Below, piece after piece: positions 20,484-28,777 of a stretch of DNA of 64,000 nucleotides. Position numbers and translations under genes: made by a program. Under the pieces are notes generated by a model. The model did not search any database. It saw nothing but the letters and a program-made list of their open reading frames with translations, and was not told where the DNA came from. Origin of the DNA: Bradyrhizobium sp. CSS354. Lineage in GTDB: Bacteria > Pseudomonadota > Alphaproteobacteria > Rhizobiales > Xanthobacteraceae. Each line of letters opens with the position of its first letter. The stretch's first letter is position 1. Where the stretch lies: contig NZ_JAACFU010000015.1 in assembly GCF_029051725.1 (NCBI RefSeq), positions 62,001 to 126,000 of the forward strand, given 5' to 3'.

Positions 20484-21467
20484 TCATTTCTCCGCCAGCG
20501 GGTGCAGGTCGCGGACCAGGCTCTTCAGCCGCTCCTCGACCACGTGGGTGTAGATTTGAGTCGTCGAGATGTCGGTGTGGCCGAGCAGCGTCTGCACGAT
20601 GCGCAAATCGGCCCCGTTGTGCAGCAGGTGGCTGGCGAAGGCGTGGCGCAGCACGTGGGGGGAGACCAGCCGGGCCTGCAGCCCCGAAGCAACCGCGAGC
20701 TCCTTCAAGTCGCGGGCAAAATGCTGCCGCGTCAGATGTCCGCTCTCGCCGAACGAGGGGAACAACCATTTCGAGGCCGCCACGCTGTTCTTCTTGTCTG
20801 TCTTGCTGTTGTCCTTGGCCGCCTCCGTCGCCGCGAGATAATCGGCCATCGCCTGACGCGAGGCCTCGTTGAGCGGTACCAGCCGTTCCTTGTTGCCCTT
20901 GCCGCGCACCACGATCATGCGGGCGTCGCGCTTCGCGGCCGTGCGCGGCAGCGCCACCAGCTCGGAGACGCGCAGGCCGGTGGCGTAGAGCACCTCGAGC
21001 AGGCAATAGAGCCTCAAGGCGCGCAGCCGTTTCGACGGCGAGGCATCCTCCGCCTCGCTCAATTCCTTGGCGCGGCGGAGCATGCGGTCGACATCCGCGA
21101 TCGACAGCACCTTCGGCAGGCCGCGGCCGCGCTTGGGGCCGGACAGGATCGCCGCGGGATCGTCGGTTCTGATGCGTTCGTTCAGGAGGAAGCGATAGAG
21201 ATGCCGCATCGCCGACAGCCGCCGCGCGACGCTGGTGGACTTGAAGCCGCGCGCGTCGAGATCGGCGAGATAGTCGCGCAGCGTCTGTGTTTCCGCATCC
21301 GCAAATGCATGGCCGACGCGGCCGAGAAACTCGGAGAAGTCGGTGAGGTCGCGGCGGTAGGCGTCGAGCGTATTGGGGCCGGCGCCCTGTTCCGCCGCGA
21401 GCATGTCGAGGAACAGGCCGGTGAGTTTTGTGTCTGAGGGCTTGCTGGCGGAAGATCTGGCACGCAT
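20484..21467 (-). CDS. xerD: Site-specific tyrosine recombinase XerD
   Basis: A 327-residue tyrosine recombinase that with XerC resolves chromosome dimers at dif. The N-terminal SAM-like domain covers about 10-100 (LAAEQGAGPNTLDAYRRDL). The catalytic residues are Arg166 (ATGLRVSEL), Lys190 (RGKGNKER), His271 and Arg274 (HVLRHAFASHLL), His297 (LLGHTDIST) and the nucleophile Tyr306 (IYTHV). A polar insertion at about 213-232 (EAAKDNSKTDKKN) is longer than in E. coli XerD, as in several Bradyrhizobium homologues. It is a housekeeping gene here, with no mobile-element genes beside it. Confidence 0.93.
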   Translation of the reverse strand: MRARSSASKPSDTKLTGLFLDMLAAEQGAGPNTLDAYRRDLTDFSEFLGRVGHAFADAETQTLRDYLADLDARGFKSTSVARRLSAMRHLYRFLLNERIRTDDPAAILSGPKRGRGLPKVLSIADVDRMLRRAKELSEAEDASPSKRLRALRLYCLLEVLYATGLRVSELVALPRTAAKRDARMIVVRGKGNKERLVPLNEASRQAMADYLAATEAAKDNSKTDKKNSVAASKWLFPSFGESGHLTRQHFARDLKELAVASGLQARLVSPHVLRHAFASHLLHNGADLRIVQTLLGHTDISTTQIYTHVVEERLKSLVRDLHPLAEK

Positions 21468-21484
21468 GCCCGGCAGCCTAGCTC

Positions 21485-21631
21485 CTATTTCTTGAGAAAC
21501 TTATCCGGCGGGATCGTCACCGTCATTTCCCGCGGCTTCGGATTGACGAAGTTCGCCAGCGCGAAGACCACGCCATAGACGATGCCGGCGATCACGGCGA
21601 CGACCGTCAGGAAGCGGAACAGGCTGGGCAT
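21485..21631 (-). CDS. Small single-pass membrane protein, 48 residues
   Basis: A short open frame upstream of xerD, same strand. It starts MPSLFRFLTVVAVIAGIVYG, has one hydrophobic helix (about 6-29) and a short polar tail ending PPDKFLKK. The tail (NFVNPKPREMTVTIPPDKF) has coding character and the reading frame fills the gap between xerD and aroK exactly. Small proteins of this shape occur at this spot in related genomes as I recall, but I do not recognise a function. No strong ribosome binding site is visible. Confidence 0.6.
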   Translation of the reverse strand: MPSLFRFLTVVAVIAGIVYGVVFALANFVNPKPREMTVTIPPDKFLKK

Positions 21632-21813
21632 CGGCAGGATCTCGAGGGGTCTCGGTCAGGGGCTTGGCGAGCAAATTAACCAATGAAATCATCCAACACG
21701 TTCGCCGTTTCGTGGCAAGAGTCCTCTGGCGAGGGCCCCTGCGGGGTCGTATAGGTGGCCAAAGGATGCCGCCTTTGGCGGCAGATCGAGCGAGACCCAA
21801 TCGAGCGAGACAA

Positions 21814-22437
21814 ATGCCCGACGCCGCGTTGCCGATCCAAGCTTCGCCCGAGGCCGACATCCTGTCGGCGCTGGGGACGCGCTCGATCGTGCTCGTCGGC
21901 ATGATGGGGGTGGGCAAATCCACCATCGGCCGCCGCATGGCTCTCAGGCTCAAGCTGCCCTTCATCGATGCCGACACCGAGATCGAGGCGGCGGCCGGCA
22001 TGACCATACCGGAAATTTTCGAGCGCCACGGCGAGCCGCATTTCCGCGACGGCGAGGCCCGCGTGATCGCGCGTCTGCTTGACGGCGGTCCCATCGTGCT
22101 GGCGACCGGCGGCGGCGCCTTCATGCGCGAGGAGACGCGGGGCCGGATCGCGGCGAAGGCGATCTCGATCTGGCTCAAGGCCGATCATGACGTCATCATG
22201 CGCCGCGTGCGCCGGCGCGCCGACCGTCCGCTGCTCCAGACCGCCGATCCCGAAGGAACCGTGACGCGCCTGCTCACCGAGCGCGAGCCGGTTTATGGCC
22301 ATGCCGACCTCACCATCGCCTCGCGCGACGTGCCGCACGACAAGATCGTTGATGAGACCATCGAGACGCTACGCGCGCATCTTTGCGGCGAACAGGCGTC
22401 CCCGCCACCAGCCGACGTCGCGAGTGCCGCACGATGA
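21814..22437 (+). CDS. aroK: Shikimate kinase
   Basis: A 207-residue shikimate kinase (shikimate + ATP to shikimate 3-phosphate). Walker A is GMMGVGKST near residue 33; the shikimate-binding DADTEIE and RDGEARV segments, the GGGAF loop and the lid RRRADRPLL follow in order. The start MPDAALPIQASPEAD at 21814 fits the family; the open frame to 21664 lies in intergenic DNA. The stop overlaps the aroB start as ATGA, so the two steps of aromatic amino acid synthesis are translationally coupled. Confidence 0.95.
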   Translation: MPDAALPIQASPEADILSALGTRSIVLVGMMGVGKSTIGRRMALRLKLPFIDADTEIEAAAGMTIPEIFERHGEPHFRDGEARVIARLLDGGPIVLATGGGAFMREETRGRIAAKAISIWLKADHDVIMRRVRRRADRPLLQTADPEGTVTRLLTEREPVYGHADLTIASRDVPHDKIVDETIETLRAHLCGEQASPPPADVASAAR

Positions 22438-23582
22438 CCGCGCCCTTGAAACATTCCGATCCCGTCAACGTCGAGGTCGCGCTGGAGAATCGCGCCTATG
22501 ACATCGTCATCGGCCGCGGCGTGCTGGCCTCGCTCGGCGAACGGGTCGCGCGTCTGCGTCCCGGCGTGCGCACCGCGATCGTGACGGATCGCACCGTCGC
22601 GAAATACTGGCTCGAGCCCGCCGAGGCATCGCTCGCAGCCGCGGGCATTCCGACATCGCGCATCGTCGTCGAGGAAGGCGAGATCTCCAAGACCTATGCC
22701 GGCCTCGAAAAGGTCAGCGAGGCCCTGATCGCCGCGAAGATCGAGCGCAACGATCTCGTCATCGCGCTCGGCGGCGGCGTGGTCGGCGATCTCGCCGGCT
22801 TTGCGGCGGCCATCCTGCGCCGCGGCGTCGACTTCGTGCAGGTGCCGACCTCGCTGCTGGCGCAGGTCGATTCCTCCGTCGGCGGCAAGACCGGCATCAA
22901 CTCGCCGCAGGGCAAGAATCTGCTCGGCGCCTTCCATCAGCCGGTGCTGGTGATCGCCGACACCGCCGTGCTCGACACGCTATCGCCGCGGCAATTCCGC
23001 GCCGGCTATGCCGAGGTCGCCAAATACGGCGTGCTCGGCGACGAGGCCTTCTTCGCCTGGCTCGAAAAGAACCATTCCGACATCTCCAAAGGCGGTTCGG
23101 CGCGCGAGCATGCGATCGCGACCTCCTGCCGCGCCAAGGCCGGCGTGGTCTCGCGCGACGAGCGCGAGACCGGGGAGCGTGCGCTGCTCAATCTCGGCCA
23201 TACGTTCGGCCATGCGCTGGAAGCCGCGACCGGCTTCTCCGACCGCCTGTTTCACGGCGAGGGCGTTGCGATCGGCATGACGCTGGCGGCGCAGCTCTCG
23301 GCCAGGCTCGGCATGATCGGCGAAGCCGATGCGACGCGAGTCGAGCGTCACCTCATTGAAGCCGGCTTGCCGACGCGCTTGCAGGACATCGCCGGTTTCG
23401 CGCAGGAGGGGCTTGCCGATGCCGACGCGCTGATGGCGCTGATGGCGCAGGACAAGAAGGTCGAGCGCGGCAGGCTCACCTTCATCCTGCTGGAGGCGGT
23501 GGGGCGCGCAATCATCGTGAAGAACGTCGAGCCGGCTCCGGTGCGCGACTTCCTCAAGGACAAGCTCGCCCAGAAGGCGTGA
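22434..23582 (+). CDS. aroB: 3-dehydroquinate synthase
   Basis: A 382-residue AroB, which converts DAHP to 3-dehydroquinate using NAD and zinc. NAD-binding EGEISKTYAGLEKV and GGGVVGDLAGF, the QVPTSLLAQVDSSVGGKTGIN loop, and the zinc/substrate region FRAGYAEVAKYG, LNLGHTFGHALE and HGEGVAIGM are all present. The start at 22434 overlaps the aroK stop by four bases. It ends about 90 bases before a CorC-type gene, with a GCGTTTTC hairpin repeat between. Confidence 0.97.
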   Translation: MTAPLKHSDPVNVEVALENRAYDIVIGRGVLASLGERVARLRPGVRTAIVTDRTVAKYWLEPAEASLAAAGIPTSRIVVEEGEISKTYAGLEKVSEALIAAKIERNDLVIALGGGVVGDLAGFAAAILRRGVDFVQVPTSLLAQVDSSVGGKTGINSPQGKNLLGAFHQPVLVIADTAVLDTLSPRQFRAGYAEVAKYGVLGDEAFFAWLEKNHSDISKGGSAREHAIATSCRAKAGVVSRDERETGERALLNLGHTFGHALEAATGFSDRLFHGEGVAIGMTLAAQLSARLGMIGEADATRVERHLIEAGLPTRLQDIAGFAQEGLADADALMALMAQDKKVERGRLTFILLEAVGRAIIVKNVEPAPVRDFLKDKLAQKA

Positions 23583-23604
23583 CACGCGGCTGAACGGCGT
23601 TAAA

Positions 23605-23661
23605 GCGTTTTCGAGCGAAGTGGGTACCGGTTCGCGTCAAGAAAACGCGTCAAAACAAGAA
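23605..23661. repeat. GCGTTTTC hairpin repeat (copy 2), before the CorC-type gene
   Basis: GCGTTTTC (23605-23612) and GAAAACGC (23641-23648) close a long hairpin around GTGGGTACCGGTTCGCGTCA; an inner GCGAA/TTCGC stem is also possible. Then GCGTCAAAACAAGAAA, as in the copy at 11754. It ends about 14 bases before the next start codon. Confidence 0.8.
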
Positions 23662-23674
23662 ACCAGAGTGGTTC

Positions 23675-24979
23675 ATGGATTGGCTCGGATTCACCATCGT
23701 CATTCTCTGCCTGCTCGTCTCCGGCTTCTTCGCCGCGAGCGAGACCGCACTGACCGGCGCCTCGCGCGCCAGCATGCTGCGGCTCTCCAAGCAGGGTAAT
23801 CGCGACGCCGACGTGGTCTCGCAGCTGCTCGACATGCGCGAGCGCCTGATCGGTGCGCTGCTGCTCGGCAACAACATCGCCAATATCAGTGCATCCGCGC
23901 TGGCCACCAGCATCTTCACGGCCTGGTTCGGCGACGTCGGCGTGCTCTACGCCACCGGCTTGATGACCGCACTGGTCGTGATCTTCGCCGAGGTGCTGCC
24001 CAAGACCATCGCAATCAACGCGCCCGACCGCATGGCGCTCGCGGTCGCGCGCCCGATGCGGCTGACGATGTACGTGCTGGGGCCGTTGCTGCGGATCGTG
24101 GAAGTCATCGTGCGGCTGTTGATGCGCCTGTTTGGCCTTGCCGGCGAGCACCAGGCGATCCTGTCGCCGACCGAGCGCCTCCGCGGCGCGGTCGACCTGC
24201 TGCATCATGAAGGCAAGTTCGAGAAGCTGGACCGCGACATGCTCGGCGGGCTGCTCGATCTGCGCGAGCTCCAGGTCTCCGACGTCATGATCCATCGCAC
24301 CGAGATGACGATGATCAACGCCGACCTGCCGCCGGAGGATCTGGTGCGCGAGGTGCTGGCGGCCGAATACACCCGCATCCCGTTGTGGCGCGAGAAGCCG
24401 GAAAACATCATCGGCGTGCTCCACGCCAAGGATTTGCTGCGCGCGATCCGCGCGGCCGACGGCGAGACCTCGCGCATCGACGTCTCCACCATCGCACTGC
24501 CGCCGTGGTTCGTGCCGGAGATGCGGCCCGTCTCCGAGCAGCTCAAGGCGTTCCGCCGCCGCAAGACCCATTTCGCCCTGGTCGTCGACGAGTACGGCGA
24601 AGTGGAAGGTCTCGTGACGCTGGAAGACATTTTGGAAGAGATCGTCGGCGACATCTCCGACGAGCATGACGTCGTGGTCGCGGGTGTGCGCGCCCAGCCG
24701 GACGGCTCGGTCGTCGTCGACGGCTCGGTGCCGATCCGCGACCTCAACCGCGCCATGGACTGGCACCTGCCTGACGAAGAGGCAACGACGGTCGCCGGCC
24801 TCGTCATTCACGAGGCGCGCTCGATCCCCGACCGCGGCCAGAGTTTCACCTTTCACGGCTTCCGCTTCCGCGTCCTCCGCCGTGAACGCAACCGCATCAC
24901 CGCACTCCGTATTTCACCGGTGCCGCGCGAGACGGAAATGGAAGAAGCCAAGCGGCGGCGGGCCGGGACGTCGTTTTGA
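23675..24979 (+). CDS. HlyC/CorC-family transporter (CNNM-CBS-CorC)
   Basis: A 434-residue membrane protein. A CNNM/DUF21 domain fills residues 1-190: FFAASETALTGASRASM, LLGNNIANISASALATS and VVIFAEVLPKTIAIN. Two CBS domains follow (about 205-330; VSDVMIHRTEMTMIN and KTHFALVVDEYGEVEGLVTLED), then the CorC_HlyC domain to about 420. Proteins of this type act in magnesium or cobalt export or resistance. There is no linked haemolysin. The gene starts right after a hairpin repeat and is in the same direction as aroK-aroB. Confidence 0.9.
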   Translation: MDWLGFTIVILCLLVSGFFAASETALTGASRASMLRLSKQGNRDADVVSQLLDMRERLIGALLLGNNIANISASALATSIFTAWFGDVGVLYATGLMTALVVIFAEVLPKTIAINAPDRMALAVARPMRLTMYVLGPLLRIVEVIVRLLMRLFGLAGEHQAILSPTERLRGAVDLLHHEGKFEKLDRDMLGGLLDLRELQVSDVMIHRTEMTMINADLPPEDLVREVLAAEYTRIPLWREKPENIIGVLHAKDLLRAIRAADGETSRIDVSTIALPPWFVPEMRPVSEQLKAFRRRKTHFALVVDEYGEVEGLVTLEDILEEIVGDISDEHDVVVAGVRAQPDGSVVVDGSVPIRDLNRAMDWHLPDEEATTVAGLVIHEARSIPDRGQSFTFHGFRFRVLRRERNRITALRISPVPRETEMEEAKRRRAGTSF

Positions 24980-24986
24980 TTCCTCG

Positions 24987-25088
24987 GTCATTCCGGGGCG
25001 ATGCGAAGCATCGAACTATGGTGCGCAATTGCGCACCTGAGAATCTCGAGATTCCGGGTTCGGCTCTTCGAGCCGCCCCGGAATGACC
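24987..25088. repeat. Dispersed palindromic repeat, TCATTCCGGGGCG family
   Basis: The ends are inverted copies: GTCATTCCGGGGCG at the left and CGCCCCGGAATGAC at the right, with smaller palindromes inside (GCGAAGCATCG, TGCGCAATTGCGCA, CTCGAGAT). It fills the space between the converging CorC-type gene and the BolA gene. Confidence 0.75.
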
Positions 25089-25091
25089 AAG

Positions 25092-25361
25092 CTAATTTTC
25101 TCCCGGCGCTTGCGCGTGGATCGCCAGCGCGTGCACGCTGCCTGCAAGTTCCGCGGCCAGCGCCGAATTTATCATGCGGTGGCGATCGACCCGGCTCTTC
25201 CCTTTGAAGCTCTGAGACACGATATATACGCGGAAGTGCGTCTCGCCGCTCGGCCGATGGCCGGCGTGGCCCTCATGCAAATGTGACTCGTCGACGACCT
25301 GCAGGCTTTCCGGCGTGAAAGCTTCCTGCAACTTGTTGCTGATAGTGTCTCTCATAGCCAT
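25092..25361 (-). CDS. BolA-family protein
   Basis: An 89-residue BolA protein. The fold is recognisable: ISNKLQEAFTPESLQVVDES, then the HAGHRPSGETHFRVYIVS loop with the conserved histidines, FKGKSRVDRHRMINSALA and ELAGSVHALAIHAQAP. BolA proteins work with monothiol glutaredoxins in iron-sulfur trafficking and also affect transcription. A start two codons later (MRDTIS) is also possible. It is divergent from a J-domain gene, an arrangement common in alphaproteobacteria. Confidence 0.92.
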   Translation of the reverse strand: MAMRDTISNKLQEAFTPESLQVVDESHLHEGHAGHRPSGETHFRVYIVSQSFKGKSRVDRHRMINSALAAELAGSVHALAIHAQAPGEN

Positions 25362-25521
25362 GGGTGTGCCATTAAGGTGCGCGACCGCACTCCGTCAATT
25401 GCGTAGGCTGCCCTTGGGTAGCCGTTCTTCAGGACGCCGAGGCGAAGCTTCGGCTATGTGTTTTCAGCTAATTGCAATGTCAAGACTTGAAGGTTTTTGC
25501 ATTGCGTAGTCAAAGTCAGCC

Positions 25522-26157
25522 ATGCCGATCGATTCATCAAAGTTCTTCGACTCCATCCGGGTCAAGCCGAAAGGCAAGCAACCGGAAGTGAAGCCGCGCG
25601 ACGCCGTGGTCAATTGCGAATGGACCGGGTGCCAGAACAAGGGCGCCCATCGTGCGCCCAAGGGTCGCGACAATCAGCGTGAGTACTGGCACTTCTGCCT
25701 GAACCATGTGCGCGAGTACAACCAGAACTACAATTTCTTCTCCGGCATGAATGCCGACGCTGTCGCGCGCTATCAGAAAGATGCGCTGACCGGTCATCGT
25801 CCGACCTGGAAGATGGGCGCCAATGGCGGCGTCAAGAAAGGCGCGGAAGCCGAGATCGACGGCGCCTTCGATCCGTTCAGCATGTTCCAGGAGCTCAATG
25901 GCCGCACCGGCTGGCGCGCCGGGCCGCAGGCCGCGCCCAAGGCCGAGACGCGCAAGATCATGAATGCCGAGCGCAAGGCGCTCCAGGTGATGGGCCTCGG
26001 CCCCGAGTCCACGCTCGCCGACGTCAAGTCCAAGTACAAGGCGCTGGTGAAGCAGCACCACCCCGACGCCAACGGCGGCGACCGCTCCACCGAGGACCGC
26101 CTGATCGAGATCATCAAGGCGTATAATTACCTGAAGACCGTGGTGCGCGAGGCCTGA
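25522..26157 (+). CDS. J-domain protein with N-terminal cysteine-containing region
   Basis: A 211-residue protein. The C-terminal 60 residues are a J domain: ALQVMGLGPESTLADVKSKY, KALVKQHHPDANGG with the HPD motif, and a final helix AYNYLKTVV; it would stimulate a DnaK-type ATPase. The N-terminal part (1-100) has CEWTGCQNKGAHRAPK and HFCLNHVREYNQNYNFF, where two Cys and a Cys/His pair could form a metal site. Alphaproteobacteria encode this form opposite bolA. The specific client is unknown. Confidence 0.88.
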   Translation: MPIDSSKFFDSIRVKPKGKQPEVKPRDAVVNCEWTGCQNKGAHRAPKGRDNQREYWHFCLNHVREYNQNYNFFSGMNADAVARYQKDALTGHRPTWKMGANGGVKKGAEAEIDGAFDPFSMFQELNGRTGWRAGPQAAPKAETRKIMNAERKALQVMGLGPESTLADVKSKYKALVKQHHPDANGGDRSTEDRLIEIIKAYNYLKTVVREA

Positions 26158-26177
26158 GGCCGCGCCACTGTCTTCCC

Positions 26178-26324
26178 TTCTCCCCTTGTGGGAGAAGGTG
26201 GCGCGAAGCGCCGGATGAGGGGTTGCTTCCTCAATTTCCAATGCAAGGGATTCTGCGGGGAGAGAACCCCTCACCCGTCTCGCCGCTGCGCGGCGAGCCA
26301 CCCTCTCCCACAAGGGGAGAGGGA
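26178..26324. repeat. Dispersed palindromic repeat, CTCCCCTTGTGGGAG family (copy 1)
   Basis: Left arm CTTCTCCCCTTGTGGGAGAA and an inverted right arm CCCTCTCCCACAAGGGGAGA, with GCGCCGGATGAGG and CTCACCCGTCTCGCCGC inside. A longer copy lies at 37917-38118. It separates the J-domain gene from a converging citrate synthase gene. Confidence 0.8.
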
Positions 26325-26355
26325 AAGAACGCCGTTCCATGCAGGCTACGTTTCA

Positions 26356-27450
26356 TCACGCCTTCGGCATCGCCCCCACATATGACGAGCTCGGCCGGAT
26401 CAGCCGTCCCGTCCGCTGCTGCTCGCGCGCATGCGCCGTCCACCCGGCTGCGCGCGCCACCGCGAAGATCGGCGTGAAGGCCTGCCTCGGAATCGCCAGC
26501 GCATCGAGCAGGATCGCGGTGAAGAACTCGACATTGGTCTCCAGCGGCCGGTCCGGGTTCTTCTTGCGCAGCGCGCTGCGGATATAGGCTTCGACCTCGC
26601 CGGCAAAGGGCAGGTCGGCGCCGTCCGAGGCCAGCGCCTCGATCGCGGTCTTGAGCACGTCGGCGCGGGGATCGCGAACGCGATAGACGCGGTGGCCGAA
26701 ACCCATCATCCGCTCGCCGCGGGCGAGTGCCGCGTCCACCCAGGTCTGGATGCGCTCGCGCGAGCCGATCGCGTCGAGCATTTCCAGCACCGGCTCCGGC
26801 GCGCCGCCATGCAGCGGGCCCGTCAGCGCGCAATAGCCGGCGGTGACGGCGGCAAACAGATCAGCCTGCGTTGAGGCCACCACGCGCGCGGTGAAGGTCG
26901 AGGCGTTCATGCCGTGGTCGCTGGCGGTGACGAGGTAGGCGTCCAGCGCCGTGACCTCGCGTGGTTCAGGCGCGCGCCCGTGCAGCATGCGAAGCGTATC
27001 GGCAGCATGGCTCACGTTCGGATCGGGCGCCACGGGATCGAGACCCCGAGCGCGGCGGACCAGCGCGCCCGCAATCACCGGGAATGCGCCGACGATGGTC
27101 GCCTCATGGGCGAGGCCGTGCTCGGCGCGAAGTCCCGCGACCGCCGCGCGAAACCCGTCGATAATGCCCATGCCGCGCGTTGCCGGCAGCAACTCATCCA
27201 GCCGCGCGAAGGCGCGCTCGCGTGCGGCGCCCAGGCTCGCGCGCACATTGGCTTCGCTCAGCGTGGTCGTGCTGGCGCCGTTCCAGAGCCGGGCGGTGAC
27301 GCCCTCAAAGCTCGACTGGCTCGCCAGTCGGCCAACATGCTCGCCTGCGATGATCAACTCGCCGCGCTCGCCGTCGACATGGCTCAGCACGGTTTCGGCC
27401 GCGGGAACGCCGTCCAGCCCGATCTGGCTTTTGGTGAGGTGGATGTTCAT
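26356..27450 (-). CDS. Citrate synthase family protein (CitA-like)
   Basis: A 364-residue citrate/methylcitrate synthase-type enzyme. Conserved features in order: LSHVDGERGELIIAGE, SDHGMNASTFTARVVAST, the first active-site histidine in GPLHGGAPEPV, the second in MGFGHRVYRVRDPRA, and TNVEFFTAIL, where the third catalytic residue is Glu rather than the usual Asp. That Glu also occurs in Bacillus CitA as I remember it, so it may mark this subfamily. AAGGAG stands before the ATG at 27450. It is divergent from a second citrate synthase gene that carries a DNA-binding domain. The genuine substrate (oxaloacetate with acetyl- or propionyl-CoA) cannot be settled from sequence. Confidence 0.85.
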   Translation of the reverse strand: MNIHLTKSQIGLDGVPAAETVLSHVDGERGELIIAGEHVGRLASQSSFEGVTARLWNGASTTTLSEANVRASLGAARERAFARLDELLPATRGMGIIDGFRAAVAGLRAEHGLAHEATIVGAFPVIAGALVRRARGLDPVAPDPNVSHAADTLRMLHGRAPEPREVTALDAYLVTASDHGMNASTFTARVVASTQADLFAAVTAGYCALTGPLHGGAPEPVLEMLDAIGSRERIQTWVDAALARGERMMGFGHRVYRVRDPRADVLKTAIEALASDGADLPFAGEVEAYIRSALRKKNPDRPLETNVEFFTAILLDALAIPRQAFTPIFAVARAAGWTAHAREQQRTGRLIRPSSSYVGAMPKA

Positions 27451-27495
27451 GGCCCAAATCTCCTTTGCACCAGCCAAAGGTCAGGTCTCTCGACA

Positions 27496-27524
27496 GATTG
27501 ATCAATCTTGATTACATAAATCAA
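27496..27524. promoter_or_regulatory. Two palindromes between the divergent citrate synthase genes, candidate operators
   Basis: A perfect GATTGATCAATC (27496-27507) is followed directly by TTGATT-N5-AATCAA (27508-27524). Both share the half-site TTGAT. The second ends one base before the ATG of the DNA-binding citrate synthase fusion, which suggests self-regulation; this is inference. Confidence 0.55.
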
Positions 27525-27525
27525 T

Positions 27526-28755
27526 ATGAAAAATTCCGAGGAGCTCTACCTGTCGGCCAGGGAAGCCGCCGCCGAGCTCGCGATCTCGCCGGCCACGCTC
27601 TACGCCTATGTCAGTCGCGGCCTGGTCCGCTCCGAGCCGACGCCGGACTCGCGCAAGAACCGCTATCGCGCCGAGGACGTCCGGGCGCTGAAGGAGCGCC
27701 GGGTGCCGTCGCCGGAGCCGCGCGGTCTGCGCAGCTTCGATGCCGATCTGCCGGTTATGGACACGGAGATCTCCACCATCACCGAGGACGGCGCGATCTA
27801 TCGCGGCGTCAATTGCGTCGATCTCGCCGAGCACGACACGCTGGAGCACACCGCGACGCTTCTGTGGGACGTCTCCGGCGTCGATCCCTTTGCGCCGGAT
27901 AATCAGCCCGCGGTGTCCGATGAGATGCGCCTGATCGCGCAGGCGGCGCACCGCGCCGCGCCGATCGATCGCGCCATTGCCGTGCTGGCGCTCGCATCGA
28001 GCGCCGATCCCCGCGCCTTCACCCGCGCGCATGACGGACGCGCGATGGTCGGTGCGCGCATCGTCCGGCTCCTGGTCGCGACCATGCTCAATACGGAGCC
28101 GTCCGCCGAGCCGCTGCACCAGCAGATCGCGAGGGCCTGGGCGCCCGACAACAAGCACGCGGCCGATCTCATCCGCCGCGCGCTGGTTCTGCTCGCCGAG
28201 CATGAATTGAACGCGTCCACCTTCACCGCGCGCTGCGCAGCCTCGACCGGCCTCAATCTTTATGACTCCGTCATCGCCGGCCTCGCCGCCCTGAAGGGGC
28301 CGAAGCACGGCGGCGCCGGCGTGCTCGCCTCGCAGCTCGTCAAGACGCTGGTGGATCGTGACGTCGAGCCAATGGTCCGCGAACGCGTCGCGCTCGGCGA
28401 ACGCTTTGCCGGCTTCGGTCACGGCGTCTACAAGCGGGGCGATCGGCGCGCGCAGTCGCTGCTGAATGCCCTGGCCCGCGCCGGCGCACCGCGCAAATTC
28501 ACCAAGGAGGTGCCGGAGCGGATCGCGGAGGCGACCGGCGAACTCGTCAATATCGACTACGCGCTCGCGGTGCTCGTGCACGCGCTGCGCCTGCCTGGAG
28601 GCAGCGAGCTCGCGCTGTTCGCCATGGCCCGCAGCGTCGGCTGGATCGCCCATGCCAGCGAGCAATTGCAGTTCGGCAAGCTGATCAGGCCAAGGGCGCG
28701 TTATGTTGGGCCTGCACCGGGGCGACGGGCAGGGGGGCCGGACGCAAAGGCCTAG
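27526..28755 (+). CDS. Citrate synthase family protein fused to an N-terminal helix-turn-helix domain
   Basis: A 409-residue fusion. Residues 1-60 form a MerR/excisionase-type HTH: LYLSAREAAAELAISPATLY, then YVSRGLVRSEP and NRYRAEDVRALKERR. The rest is citrate synthase-like: NASTFTARCAAST, GPKHGGAGV with the first histidine, AGFGHGVYKRGDRRA with the second, and VNIDYALAV with the Asp. All three catalytic positions are thus kept, but the otherwise usual arginine after FGH is replaced (GHGVYK). It could be an enzyme, a ligand-sensing regulator or both. The ATG follows a palindrome at once, with no ribosome binding site visible. Confidence 0.85.
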   Translation: MKNSEELYLSAREAAAELAISPATLYAYVSRGLVRSEPTPDSRKNRYRAEDVRALKERRVPSPEPRGLRSFDADLPVMDTEISTITEDGAIYRGVNCVDLAEHDTLEHTATLLWDVSGVDPFAPDNQPAVSDEMRLIAQAAHRAAPIDRAIAVLALASSADPRAFTRAHDGRAMVGARIVRLLVATMLNTEPSAEPLHQQIARAWAPDNKHAADLIRRALVLLAEHELNASTFTARCAASTGLNLYDSVIAGLAALKGPKHGGAGVLASQLVKTLVDRDVEPMVRERVALGERFAGFGHGVYKRGDRRAQSLLNALARAGAPRKFTKEVPERIAEATGELVNIDYALAVLVHALRLPGGSELALFAMARSVGWIAHASEQLQFGKLIRPRARYVGPAPGRRAGGPDAKA

Positions 28756-28777
28756 ATCATACGTGCGGGCATGCGTG

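Noticed and set aside
20484..21467. Tyrosine recombinase as the integrase of a mobile element
   Set aside because: It matches chromosomal XerD along its length and is surrounded by housekeeping genes, 20 kb from the island.
26356..27450. Catalytically dead citrate synthase because of Glu instead of Asp
   Set aside because: The NVEF motif also occurs, as far as I recall, in Bacillus CitA, so the change may be normal for this subfamily; loss of activity cannot be claimed from it.
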